Assembly (NCBI GenBank): GCA_030019325.1
Contig: JASEFB010000010.1
Location: 1-28,560, forward strand
Source of the DNA: an archaeon
GTDB taxonomy: Archaea > Halobacteriota > Syntropharchaeia > Alkanophagales > Methanospirareceae
Length of the DNA stretch: 28,560 nt
Reading direction: 5' to 3'
Shown here: positions 1-7,166 of the stretch, in pieces
Layout of the letters: each line of letters begins with the position of its first letter
How positions within the stretch are numbered: position 1 is the first letter of the stretch
The notes under the pieces: model-generated
What the model was told of the DNA's origin: nothing
The model's database searches: none
What the model saw: only the letters and a program-made list of their open reading frames with translations
Program-made: the position numbers and the translations under genes

Positions 1-1037
1 GTACTACCCTACGATTCTTCACCGCCATTTCCTCTTTATGCGAGGGTGCTGCGGTTCTAACCGGAGATGCTTCGTTGAGAAAGCGCCCGAATTTACCTCT
101 GCTGAATTCCTTAAATGACCTCGGTTCCGAAGCGTTCTCTACAAGAGGAGACGGCACTGCTCCAATAGTGGTAAAAGGCAGACTAAGAGGTGGAGAAACA
201 ATGATAGATACCTCTATTAGTTCCCAGTTCATCTCCGCACTACTCATTGCCTGTCCGCTTGCGGAGAAAAATTCTTATCTTCTGGCGAACAATCTTACTT
301 CAGTGCCTTACATGAGGATGACAACCGAGGTCTTAGAGAAGGCAGGTGTTGAAGTCCACTTTTCACGCTCGACCACTTCCCATGATTACTCTTTTGAAGT
401 AGAAGGCGGGAAAAGGTATGATTTACGAAGGTTTACGGTGCCGGGCGATTTTTCGTCCGCCTCCTATCTCTTAGCAGCCGCAGCACTCACGGAATCAGAG
501 TTAAAAATACGGAACTTGTTCCCATCTGCGCAGGGCGATGCCAGGATAGTTGAACTATTGAGGGAGATGGGAGCTGAGATAAGATGGGACAAGGAAGAAG
601 GAGTTGTAGAAGCAAGAGGAGCTGAAGCTGCTACGCTTAAAGGGATAAAGGTAAATATGCGTGAAAATCCGGACTTAGTGCCTACCATCGCGGTGTTAGC
701 TGCAGTTGCTGCAGGCACCACAGAAATAACTGGGGTGGCACATCTGCGCTATAAAGAGACGGATAGATTGAAGTTTCTGACAGAAGAGTTGAGGAAGATG
801 GGTGTGAGAATAGAGGAGAAGGAAGATGGATTGTTGATAGAGGGGAAGAAAAAGAGGGAGTTGAAAGCTGCGAAGGTATATTCCCACGAGGACCATAGAT
901 TGGCAATGGCGTTGTGTATTGCTGCTCTTTCAGCCGATGGGGAAACAGTCATCGAGGGAGCAGGCTGTGCGAGTATCTCTTATCCTTCTTTCTTTGAGGA
1001 TATGCTCGCTTTAGGTAGCGATATAACCCTTTCTTAG
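1..1037 (+). CDS. aroA: 3-phosphoshikimate 1-carboxyvinyltransferase (EPSP synthase), 5'-truncated by the window
   Basis: Transfers the enolpyruvyl group of PEP to shikimate-3-phosphate in the cytosolic shikimate pathway for aromatic amino acids. The reading frame is open from base 3, upstream of any start codon, and already reads TTLRFFTAI, so the true start lies outside the window. Visible EPSP synthase signatures are the LRKRP loop (substrate/PEP binding), IDTSISSQFISALL, the NPDLVPTIAV and LRYKETDRL segments, and HEDHRLAMA near the C-terminus, ending in SISYPSFFEDML. About 345 residues are visible against roughly 420-430 for the full enzyme, so about one fifth is missing. The downstream PhoU-like gene starts 24 nt after the stop. 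Family assignment is firm; only the N-terminus is unknown. Confidence 0.96.
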   Translation, partial: TTLRFFTAISSLCEGAAVLTGDASLRKRPNLPLLNSLNDLGSEAFSTRGDGTAPIVVKGRLRGGETMIDTSISSQFISALLIACPLAEKNSYLLANNLTSVPYMRMTTEVLEKAGVEVHFSRSTTSHDYSFEVEGGKRYDLRRFTVPGDFSSASYLLAAAALTESELKIRNLFPSAQGDARIVELLREMGAEIRWDKEEGVVEARGAEAATLKGIKVNMRENPDLVPTIAVLAAVAAGTTEITGVAHLRYKETDRLKFLTEELRKMGVRIEEKEDGLLIEGKKKRELKAAKVYSHEDHRLAMALCIAALSADGETVIEGAGCASISYPSFFEDMLALGSDITLS

Positions 1038-1061
1038 AGGTGATATGAAGGAAACCCGAAA

Positions 1062-2276
1062 ATGAATGAAGCGTTGAAGGATGAGATAAGGACTTTTAAT
1101 GCAAAAGAAGCGCTCGCGGAGATGAAGGACATATCAGGTTCTATGTTGGACCTCGCGTATTCAGCAGTTCTGTATAGCAACCCAGAGATAGCGAAAGAGG
1201 TATTCAGATTAGAGCAAACGATGCATTCGCTCTTATACAAGGTGAGAATTGCGATCATGTTAGCGGCACGGAACGTGGAAGACGCACGGAAATTCGCAGG
1301 AATATTACAGATCGCCTCTGCGGCGGAGAAAATATCCAATGCAGCAGGTGATATCGCAAAAATCGCAACTTCTGTTGATATCACCAGTTATCTCGATCAG
1401 GCGGATTTTGAAGAAGCGACAATAAATGTAAGGATAAAGCCCTTGTCGGTCTTAAAAAATAAGTCGCTAAAGACCTTGAAGCTCGAGACCGAGACAGGAA
1501 TGCATGTATTAGCGATAAAAAGGGGCTCTGAGTGGATTTACTCACCGGATAAAAACGAGCGATTGCTGGAGAACGACCTAGTTATCACATCTGGTCCAAC
1601 AGAGGCAATACCCGCGTTTTGTAAGATGGCAACGGGTATGGAATATAGAGAGCGGGAGAGGGAGGAGGAGGGTATAAAAAGAAAGACTATAACCGAAGAA
1701 ATCGCTGACCTCATCGCTGATATGAAAAATATCTCAGAACTGATGGTCGGGCTCTCGTATTCTGCAGTGACGTTTTATAGCAAAGAGATAGCGAAAGAAG
1801 TGAAGGATTTAGAAGAGTCGATGGACCGAATGAAGGAAGAACTGGAGATCTTAGTGATAGAAGCGGCGAGGGGGATAACGAAAAGGAGTAATTTTGATGA
1901 GCTTCGGGGATTGCTGCACATCGCGGGCTCTTCAGAGATAATATCAGATGCGGCGTATGAGATTGCCGATGTGGTGCTTCGTAATATCCCCTTGCATCCA
2001 GTCTTTTTAGCTTCTATCGAGGAATCCGATGAGATCATATTGAAGATGGAAGTAAAGAAGGAGGAGATATTTGGAAAGACGCTCAAGGAGTTGAAAATAG
2101 AAACGCGCACGGGAATGTTTATACTGGCAATTCGCAGAAAAGAGGGTAAATGGGTTTATAACCCAGGGGGCGGTGCAGAGATACGGAATGGTGATCTGTT
2201 AATTATGCGTGGTCCACGAGAAGGAGAGGAGAAAATAAGGGAGATTTGTGCTGGTCAAGATTTCGAGCCTTTTTAA
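1062..2276 (+). CDS. Duplicated PhoU / TrkA_C domain protein
   Basis: A 404-residue protein built as an internal tandem duplication: PhoU-like helical domain (about 10-110), TrkA_C/RCK_C-like domain (about 120-195), then PhoU-like (about 205-310) and TrkA_C-like (about 320-400) again. The repeat is visible as EMKDISGSMLDLAYSAV against DMKNISELMVGLSYSAV, both followed by an EIAKEV segment, and as TETGMHVLAIKR against TRTGMFILAIRR. Proteins of this architecture are known in archaea as soluble regulators of ion channels or transporters, where TrkA_C binds a small ligand; the specific partner here is not known. No transmembrane segment is seen. A GAGGTGAT motif at 1037-1044 overlaps the aroA stop codon, and a weaker GAAGGA lies nearer the start, so co-transcription with aroA is plausible. 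Confidence 0.8.
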   Translation: MNEALKDEIRTFNAKEALAEMKDISGSMLDLAYSAVLYSNPEIAKEVFRLEQTMHSLLYKVRIAIMLAARNVEDARKFAGILQIASAAEKISNAAGDIAKIATSVDITSYLDQADFEEATINVRIKPLSVLKNKSLKTLKLETETGMHVLAIKRGSEWIYSPDKNERLLENDLVITSGPTEAIPAFCKMATGMEYREREREEEGIKRKTITEEIADLIADMKNISELMVGLSYSAVTFYSKEIAKEVKDLEESMDRMKEELEILVIEAARGITKRSNFDELRGLLHIAGSSEIISDAAYEIADVVLRNIPLHPVFLASIEESDEIILKMEVKKEEIFGKTLKELKIETRTGMFILAIRRKEGKWVYNPGGGAEIRNGDLLIMRGPREGEEKIREICAGQDFEPF

Positions 2277-2305
2277 GAGAGAACGTAATAGACGTAATAG
2301 GGAGA

Positions 2306-2315
2306 TTTAAAAATA
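2306..2315 (+). promoter_or_regulatory. TATA box (box A) for tRNA-Trp
   Basis: TTTAAAAATA lies about 35-40 bp upstream of the first base of the tRNA, in an AT-rich gap after the PhoU/TrkA_C gene. Spacing fits an archaeal TBP site with transcription starting near 2337. Assigned by position and composition only. Confidence 0.5.
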
Positions 2316-2346
2316 AAAAGTAATAATGTGTAAGGTGATAAGTGAA

Positions 2347-2420
2347 GGGGTCGTGGCCTAGTCTGGAAGGGCAGCGGGCTCCAGACTCGCCGGTCGTGCG
2401 TTCAAATCGCACCGACCCCA
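2347..2420 (+). tRNA. tRNA-Trp (CCA), no intron
   Basis: Complete cloverleaf. Acceptor GGGGTCG (2347-2353) pairs with CGACCCC (2413-2419), discriminator A at 2420. D stem GCC/GGC. Anticodon stem GCGGG (2374-2378) pairs with CTCGC (2386-2390) with one G-U pair. The loop CTCCAGA places anticodon CCA at 2381-2383, which decodes UGG. Variable loop CGGTC; T arm GTGCG, TTCAAAT, CGCAC. CCA is not encoded at the 3' end. Many euryarchaeal tRNA-Trp genes carry a long intron that encodes a C/D box guide RNA; this copy has none. Confidence 0.95.
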
Positions 2421-2485
2421 TTAAATCTCATTATATGCGAATAGAATCTTTCTACTCCTTTCGTAGTTTATTCAAAAGTAATTGT

Positions 2486-3025
2486 TCATTCCCTCACATG
2501 CTTCAGTATATGTGCTATCTCAGGTAGGATTATCTCCTTTAGTGCTAATCTCACCGCTTCTGGCGAGCCGGGCAAGCAAAAGATCACTTTCTGATTGATT
2601 ACACCGGCAATTGCACGACTTAATACCGTCGCAGTGCCTATCTCCTCATAACTTTTCAGCCGGAAGAGCTCGCCAAATCCCGGCATTTCTTTCTTCAAAA
2701 GTTTCGATATAACCTCTATTGTAACGTCATTTTTCGTCAGCCCGGTTCCGCCAGAAGTAATAACGAAATCAGCATCAGTGCTCAAGGCTTTGACTATACC
2801 TTCGTATATTTTAGCCTCATCATCTGGCAGCACCTCATAATACACGACGTCATGCCCATTTTTTCTCACGAGCTCTTTCGCTCTTTCGCCTGAGAGGTCG
2901 CCGATGTCATCTTCACCTTCTTCTCTCTTCCAGTATTTAGAGGTGCTTATCGTGAGTATCGCGCATTTGTAATGCTTCTTTGCACCACGTGCATGCTTTG
3001 CCGGCACGGTCATATTTTCTCCCAT
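2486..3025 (-). CDS. moaB: MoaB/Mog-family molybdopterin adenylyltransferase
   Basis: Adenylates molybdopterin ahead of metal insertion during Mo/W cofactor synthesis in the cytosol. The 179 residues match the whole MoCF-binding fold: the N-terminal strand CAILTIST, the glycine-rich TSGGTGLTKNDVTIE, and the C-terminal LPGSPEAVRLALKEIILPE followed by a final helix. Length is typical of MoaB. The listed start is at 3025; a second ATG four codons later (3013) is equally possible because the first residues are not conserved. moeA lies nearby on the opposite strand, separated by a stomatin gene, so the Mo-cofactor genes are clustered but not in one operon. Confidence 0.92.
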   Translation of the reverse strand: MGENMTVPAKHARGAKKHYKCAILTISTSKYWKREEGEDDIGDLSGERAKELVRKNGHDVVYYEVLPDDEAKIYEGIVKALSTDADFVITSGGTGLTKNDVTIEVISKLLKKEMPGFGELFRLKSYEEIGTATVLSRAIAGVINQKVIFCLPGSPEAVRLALKEIILPEIAHILKHVRE

Positions 3026-3200
3026 GCTTTACAATTCATGCTTCATAACGTAACCATTTTATTCGTGTGTACGAGATTAACAGGGGTACCTGCTACATTT
3101 ACTAACGTCTTTTAGCTAAAAAAGAATTGAAGAATGGAAAGCTGAATCCCCCGTAAGAAATTTAGTGTTTCATACGGTGGATATACAAGATACATAGCAC

Positions 3201-3242
3201 TATAAATAGGATGAGGATATATGTTGGATTAAAGGAGGTGAT
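3201..3242 (+). promoter_or_regulatory. Promoter and ribosome binding site of the stomatin gene
   Basis: TATAAATA at 3201-3208 lies about 43 bp upstream of the start codon. A strong Shine-Dalgarno AAAGGAGGTGAT at 3231-3242 precedes ATG 3251 by 8 nt and fixes that start. Predicted transcription start is near 3230, which gives a very short leader. Confidence 0.65.
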
Positions 3243-3250
3243 ATAAAAAG

Positions 3251-4045
3251 ATGGCTTATGAAGGGCTCATAATCGGGATACTATTTCTCGCCTTAATCCT
3301 ATTAGCAGCTTCGATAAAGGTAGTGAAGGAGTATGAACGAGGCGTAATCTTCAGGCTTGGACGCTTGGTAGGCGCGAGAGGACCAGGACTGTTCTTAATC
3401 ATACCTATCTTCGAGTCCATGATAAAGATAGACTTACGAGTTGTGGTTTTTGATGTCCCGCCACAGGAGGTCATAACCAAGGATAACGTGACCACGAAAG
3501 TGAATGCAGTCGTTTATTACCGTGTGCTCGACCCGGAGAAAGCAGTGACCGCAGTAGAGAGATACGATTATGCCACTTCACAAATCGCTCTGACGACAAT
3601 AAGGAGTGTGATAGGGCAGGCGGAACTGGATGAATTGCTCTCTGCACGAGACAAGCTCAATAAACAATTGCAGCACATAATAGACGAAGCGACAGACCCC
3701 TGGGGAATAAAAGTCTCTGCGGTGGAGATAAAAGACGTTGAACTGCCAAAAGAGATGCAACGTGCAATGGCTGCACAGGCAGAAGCAGAGCGGAATAGAA
3801 GAGCTCGAATTATCTCCGCGGATGCCGAGTTCCAGGCGGCGAAGAAGATTGCGGAAGCTGCAAGCGTCCTTCAAAAAGAAGAAGGAGGGATGTTCATTCG
3901 AACGCTCCAAACGATAAAAGAGGCAACGGAGGAAAAAGCTACCACTGTCGTCATTCCGTTCCCAATAGAAATGCTCGGGGCTTTTGGATACCGCTCTGAG
4001 ACGAGGTCTAAAACGAAAGAGGAAACCGTGGAGACACGGGACTAA
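3251..4045 (+). CDS. Stomatin/prohibitin (SPFH) family membrane protein, slipin-like
   Basis: A 264-residue membrane-anchored SPFH protein. One hydrophobic segment at residues 5-22 (GLIIGILFLALILLAA) anchors the N-terminus. The SPFH core follows: KEYERGVIFRLGRLVGARG, GPGLFLIIPIFESM, DVPPQEVITKDNVT, AVVYYRVLDPEKAV, then ATSQIALTTIRSVIGQ and the SARDKLN helix. A charged helical region (MQRAMAAQAEAERNRRARII) is typical of the oligomerising coiled coil. Such proteins scaffold membrane microdomains and often pair with an NfeD protease-like partner; no nfeD gene is adjacent here. It has its own promoter and strong SD, lies between moaB and moeA, and is followed by repeat copy R1. Confidence 0.92.
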   Translation: MAYEGLIIGILFLALILLAASIKVVKEYERGVIFRLGRLVGARGPGLFLIIPIFESMIKIDLRVVVFDVPPQEVITKDNVTTKVNAVVYYRVLDPEKAVTAVERYDYATSQIALTTIRSVIGQAELDELLSARDKLNKQLQHIIDEATDPWGIKVSAVEIKDVELPKEMQRAMAAQAEAERNRRARIISADAEFQAAKKIAEAASVLQKEEGGMFIRTLQTIKEATEEKATTVVIPFPIEMLGAFGYRSETRSKTKEETVETRD

Positions 4046-4055
4046 AAAACGAAAG

Positions 4056-4096
4056 TCTTTTTCTTTGATCAAACTTTCTTTTTAAGAAAGTTTGAT
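4056..4096. repeat. AT-rich hairpin repeat R1 spanning the moeA start codon
   Basis: A perfect 13-bp inverted repeat with left arm ATCAAACTTTCTT (4068-4080) and right arm AAGAAAGTTTGAT (4084-4096), loop TTT. Bases 4056-4081 (26 nt) occur again in reverse orientation at 17860-17885. The right arm ends inside the moeA ATG (4095-4097). The shape resembles the reverse complement of repeat R4, which also ends just before a start codon. Confidence 0.85.
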
Positions 4097-5441
4097 GGGG
4101 GAGCAGTTCCTAGAAATAACCGAAAAAAGGGAAGTAGAAGCGATAATTGCGCACATCGCCACAGAAGTTGCAAAGACGAGAGCAAAAACAGGCACTTTTG
4201 TAGAAAAAGTGAAAGTAGGCGAGGCACTCGGTAGGATTGCTTCCGCCGATATTTTTTCTGCTCTTGATGTCCCTCCCTTTGACCGAGCAACCATGGACGG
4301 CTACGCGGTTGTAGCCTCTGATACGTTCTATGCTGATGAAAATAACCCTTCTGTTTTGATTATAAGTGGATATATCTCTGCAGGTGAAATCTCCCAGCAA
4401 TACGTAGAAAGAGGCTATTGTATGGGCATATCTACCGGCGCACCTCTTCCAAAAGGGGCAAACGCCGTTGTAAAAGTCGAAAATATCTCCGAGTATGAGG
4501 ATATTGTGGAGGGTCAAAAGATAAAAAAGGTAAAGGTATACAAACCTGTCGCTCCTGCTGAAAATATCATGCTCGCGGGCTCGGATATAAAGCAAGGAGA
4601 GCGGATAGTAAGGAGTGGAACCACGCTAACGCCACGTGAGACCGGTGTTCTGGCTGCTTGTGGGATAAACGAAGTTTTTGTTCGTAAAAAGCCGGTGGTG
4701 GCAATCATATCCACTGGCAACGAGCTAATAGCGCCTGGAGAAGACCTCGAGCCTGCGAAGGTATATGATGTTAATGCACAGACACTCAGCGATTCAGTTC
4801 GAGAATGTGATTGCAGCCCTCTATTCCTTGGAATAGCCCGTGATAACCTCGAAGAGCTATCAGAAAAGATAAAGGAATCGTTGGAAACAGGTGCAGACGT
4901 TATAATTACCTCAGGGGGGACCTCCGCGGGCGCTGGTGACCTGTTGCCCAAAGTGATAGAAGAGCGTGGCGAGATTCACGTGCACGGCGTTGACATAAAA
5001 CCTGGAAAACCATTCATTTTCGGCACGATCCGGGGGAAGCCGCTGTTCGGATTGCCGGGAAATCCAACATCCGCATTAATTACTTTCAACCTTTTCGTTG
5101 CCCCTTTGCTGCGCATCCTGTCGGGTATCCTTGCAGATGAAGAGGGTGAAAGGCTAAAGAATAAGAGAATAAAAGCTAAGGCAGCGGTTAGAATCTTCTC
5201 CGAACGCGGACGGAATGAATACGTGCTGGTCAATCTCGTTCCACTGGAAAAGCCAGGAGAAGAATCCTTTCTTGCTTATCCTCTTCTCACAGGCTCCGGT
5301 GCAATCACCACACTCTCAAAAGCTGATGGCTTTATCTTCATTGAGAAAGGGAAGGAAATAACAGAGGAAGGAGAAATAGTGGAAGTTGAATTATTGACAA
5401 ACCTTTTTGCAAGCAAAAAGCTTTACCAAAAAATACCCTAA
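4095..5441 (+). CDS. moeA: Molybdopterin molybdenumtransferase MoeA
   Basis: Inserts molybdate or tungstate into adenylated molybdopterin, the step after MoaB. About 448 residues. The N-terminal MoeA domains carry PPFDRATMDGYAV and STGAPLPKGANAVV. The MoCF domain (about 190-330) has IISTGNELI, ITSGGTSAGAGDLLPK, HGVDIKPGKPF and LFGLPGNPTSAL; a C-terminal domain IV follows. A TTG directly precedes ATG 4095 and could also serve as start. Neither has a clear SD, and the start lies in the right arm of hairpin R1. The last dozen or so residues (NLFASKKLYQK region) are encoded by repeat R2, so the C-terminus appears to have been extended by repeat sequence. Possible users are Mo/W enzymes such as formylmethanofuran dehydrogenase, which are not in this window. 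Confidence 0.94.
   Translation: MGEQFLEITEKREVEAIIAHIATEVAKTRAKTGTFVEKVKVGEALGRIASADIFSALDVPPFDRATMDGYAVVASDTFYADENNPSVLIISGYISAGEISQQYVERGYCMGISTGAPLPKGANAVVKVENISEYEDIVEGQKIKKVKVYKPVAPAENIMLAGSDIKQGERIVRSGTTLTPRETGVLAACGINEVFVRKKPVVAIISTGNELIAPGEDLEPAKVYDVNAQTLSDSVRECDCSPLFLGIARDNLEELSEKIKESLETGADVIITSGGTSAGAGDLLPKVIEERGEIHVHGVDIKPGKPFIFGTIRGKPLFGLPGNPTSALITFNLFVAPLLRILSGILADEEGERLKNKRIKAKAAVRIFSERGRNEYVLVNLVPLEKPGEESFLAYPLLTGSGAITTLSKADGFIFIEKGKEITEEGEIVEVELLTNLFASKKLYQKIP
5399..5432 (+). repeat. AT-rich hairpin repeat R2 inside the 3' end of moeA
   Basis: A 34-nt sequence identical to R3 at 7122-7155. The core palindrome is CTTTTTGC, AA, GCAAAAAG, extended by AAA/TTT across a C-C mismatch, then an ACCAAAAA tail. 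It is read in frame as the end of MoeA. Confidence 0.9.
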
Positions 5442-5475
5442 GAAAGGTTGTTGTTGTATCGGGATTTTTAAACAA

Positions 5476-5877
5476 TTACCTCGCGTTTATCGCTACAACT
5501 ATTTTTTCGATGTCTTCTATGTACCCCTTGACCTTCTCTAAATCCTCTTTTATTGCACTTGGTTCGCACTCGCCTTTATAAAAACATTGCCTATGAAGAT
5601 GGGTATCTCGTGCACCAAGCCTGTCACGCAAGCCTAACTTTTTAATTCCTTCGTCGCCACGCTCTATTTCCCTTAGCGCCCGGTATCTCTCACCATGCGT
5701 TTCAGGAATTGGCAATTCTTTCATGGTGATAAGTTCGTCAGAAGCTATTATAGCCGCCAACCACGCCTTTTCCGCGGCATCTCTTATCAATATCTCATTA
5801 TTTAATTTCTCTCCCCTTTCCAGTTCCTCGAACGCCTGCGCATGAATTCTTTTCGCTTCTTCAATTAACTTCTTCAT
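5476..5877 (-). CDS. HEPN/PaREP1-like small helical protein
   Basis: A 133-residue, all-helical protein. The segment EELERGE followed by RDAAEKAWLAAIIASDELI resembles PaREP1/HEPN-type domains of archaea, whose hallmark is a helix pair around an AxEKAWxAA-like stretch. An R-x4-H arrangement (R90, H95, in ARDTHLH) matches the catalytic motif of HEPN ribonucleases, but I cannot tell whether it sits in the right helix. No nucleotidyltransferase (MNT) partner gene is adjacent, so a toxin-antitoxin role is not supported by context. SD GAGAGG lies 5 nt before the start, and the AT-rich promoter is shared with the divergent tRNA-Tyr. Convergent with moeA. Confidence 0.5.
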   Translation of the reverse strand: MKKLIEEAKRIHAQAFEELERGEKLNNEILIRDAAEKAWLAAIIASDELITMKELPIPETHGERYRALREIERGDEGIKKLGLRDRLGARDTHLHRQCFYKGECEPSAIKEDLEKVKGYIEDIEKIVVAINAR

Positions 5878-5896
5878 CTTTTCCTCTCAAGATGAT

Positions 5897-5920
5897 TTTA
5901 TTTATATTTTTATATCATAA
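5897..5920. promoter_or_regulatory. Divergent AT-rich promoter region for tRNA-Tyr and the HEPN-like gene
   Basis: An almost pure A/T stretch with overlapping TATA-like motifs (TTTATATTTTTATAT) lies 26-50 bp before tRNA-Tyr on one side and 20-43 bp before the HEPN-like start on the other. It is the only promoter-like sequence in the 68-bp gap, so both genes probably use it. Confidence 0.5.
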
Positions 5921-5945
5921 TATCTAAACTAAACAGACATAAGAG

Positions 5946-6066
5946 CCCGCCTTAACTCAGATTGGAAGAGTGCGCGGCTGTAGTGTAGCGTTTGGATCAC
6001 CTCCCTAAGATCTTATAACCGCGCGCGGACACCGTGCTGTCCCCGGTTCAAATCCGGGAGGCGGGA
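5946..6066 (+). tRNA. tRNA-Tyr (GTA) with a 47-nt intron
   Basis: Acceptor CCCGCCT (5946-5952) pairs with AGGCGGG (6059-6065), discriminator A 6066. D stem ACTC/GAGT. Anticodon stem CGCGG (5973-5977) pairs with CCGTG (6032-6036) with one G-U pair. The loop reads C T G T A G, then the intron, then A 6031; anticodon GTA is at 5980-5982. Variable loop CTGTC; T arm CCCGG, TTCAAAT, CCGGG. The GTA anticodon and C1-G72 pair are what archaeal tRNA-Tyr shows. The 47-nt insertion is at the canonical position 37/38. Confidence 0.93.
5984..6030 (+). other. tRNA-Tyr intron at position 37/38
   Basis: Removing these 47 nt restores a 7-nt anticodon loop. A bulge-helix-bulge can be drawn: anticodon-loop bases 5978-5981 (CTGT) pair with GCGG at 6025-6028 (two wobble pairs), leaving 3-nt bulges A-G-T (5982-5984) and A-C-A (6029-6031) around the two splice sites. 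The intron also contains CTTATAAC (6012-6019), a TATA-like sequence upstream of the M42 gene. Confidence 0.8.
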
Positions 6067-6072
6067 TTTTTT
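6067..6072 (+). terminator. T-run after tRNA-Tyr
   Basis: Six consecutive T residues follow the tRNA discriminator base directly, as is common for archaeal tRNA termination. The next gene's ATG begins 4 nt later, so some transcription must pass through or begin within the tRNA gene. Confidence 0.5.
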
Positions 6073-6076
6073 AAAA

Positions 6077-7123
6077 ATGACCGAACTAAAGGATCTTTTG
6101 AAAAAATTAGCCGAAGCACATGGCGTTTCAGGCTACGAGGGAGAGGTACGGGAAATCGTAAAAGCAGAGCTTAAAGAGTATGTGGACGAAATAAAAACCG
6201 ATAAGTTGGGTAATCTGATAGCGACGAAGCGTGGTAAAAAGCCCTCGGTTATGATTGCTGCACACCTCGATGAGATAGGGCTTATGGTGAAGCATATAGA
6301 AGATGAGGGGTTCATCAGGTTCTCGACCATAGGTGGCTGGTTTGAGCAAACGCTGCTCAATCAACGGGTGATGTTGCACACCGAGGGCGGCGGTGTGTAT
6401 GGCATTATCGGCTCGAAACCAATTCATGCAATGAAGAAGGAGGAGCGAGAGAAGGTAATAAAGACTGAGGATATGTTCATTGATGTCGGCGCTCGTAGCA
6501 AAGAAGAAGTGGAGCAACTGGGCATCTCTGTTGGAACACCAGTAACCTCAGACCGGGACTTTGTAGAACTCAAGAACGAAGAAGTTACCTGTAAAGCTTT
6601 TGACAACCGGTCAGGCGTTGCCGTGATGATAGAGGCACTAAAGCGAGCAAATACCGAATTCGAGGTGTATGTGGTAGGAACAGTGCAGGAGGAGGTGGGA
6701 CTGAAAGGAGCTAGAACGACCGCTTATGAACTCAGTCCTGACGTTGCAATAGCGACCGATGTTGAAAGAGCGGGCGGACATCCCGGTGTAGAGAAGAAGG
6801 ATGTAGCAATAGAGATAGGAAAGGGCCCGGTAATCACGGTTTCTGATGCCGCGGGTCGCGGTATAATAACGCCACCTTCAGTATTGAAATGGCTCAAAGA
6901 GACTGCATCTCGCTATAAGATAGAATACCAGTTAAGCGTAACAGAGGGTGGCACAACCGACGCCACTGCAATATATCTCACGAAAAGCGGTATCCCTTCT
7001 GGCGTAATAGGCGTTCCAACAAGGTATATTCATACACCTGTGGAGTTGTTAAGCCTAAAAGACCTTGATAAATGTGCTGAACTCGTCGCGCGGGCTGTTG
7101 AGCGAGTGGGCGATTATTTTTAA
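6077..7123 (+). CDS. M42-family metallo-aminopeptidase (tetrahedral/TET type)
   Basis: Cytosolic dinuclear metal aminopeptidase that degrades short peptides; family members assemble into large hollow complexes. 348 residues, the usual length. Metal-site motifs in order: AAHLDEIG (His and catalytic Asp), CKAFDNRSG (bridging Asp), GTVQEEVGLKGA (catalytic and ligand Glu), ATDVE (Asp), and RYIHTPVE (His). The start is placed at 6077 because the family N-terminus LLKKLAEAHGVSGYEGEV follows immediately. It begins 10 nt after tRNA-Tyr without a Shine-Dalgarno. The stop codon (7121-7123) overlaps repeat R3. Close relatives were formerly annotated as endoglucanases or deblocking aminopeptidases. Confidence 0.95.
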   Translation: MTELKDLLKKLAEAHGVSGYEGEVREIVKAELKEYVDEIKTDKLGNLIATKRGKKPSVMIAAHLDEIGLMVKHIEDEGFIRFSTIGGWFEQTLLNQRVMLHTEGGGVYGIIGSKPIHAMKKEEREKVIKTEDMFIDVGARSKEEVEQLGISVGTPVTSDRDFVELKNEEVTCKAFDNRSGVAVMIEALKRANTEFEVYVVGTVQEEVGLKGARTTAYELSPDVAIATDVERAGGHPGVEKKDVAIEIGKGPVITVSDAAGRGIITPPSVLKWLKETASRYKIEYQLSVTEGGTTDATAIYLTKSGIPSGVIGVPTRYIHTPVELLSLKDLDKCAELVARAVERVGDYF

Positions 7124-7155
7124 ACCTTTTTGCAAGCAAAAAGCTTTACCAAAAA
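7122..7155 (+). repeat. AT-rich hairpin repeat R3 between the M42 and radical SAM genes
   Basis: Identical over 34 nt to R2 (5399-5432). It supplies the last two bases of the M42 stop codon and ends 11 nt before the start of the next gene. Confidence 0.9.
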
Positions 7156-7166
7156 TAAGGTTGAAG

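Noticed and set aside
6021..6036. Anticodon stem formed with CCGCG at about 6019-6023 instead of CCGTG
   Set aside because: It pairs perfectly but leaves an 18-nt variable region, which tRNA-Tyr of archaea does not have; the 6032-6036 pairing gives a normal 5-nt variable loop.
7065..7166. N-terminal extension of the radical SAM protein
   Set aside because: It overlaps the M42 gene and repeat R3, has no family similarity, and the family N-terminus begins at ATG 7167.
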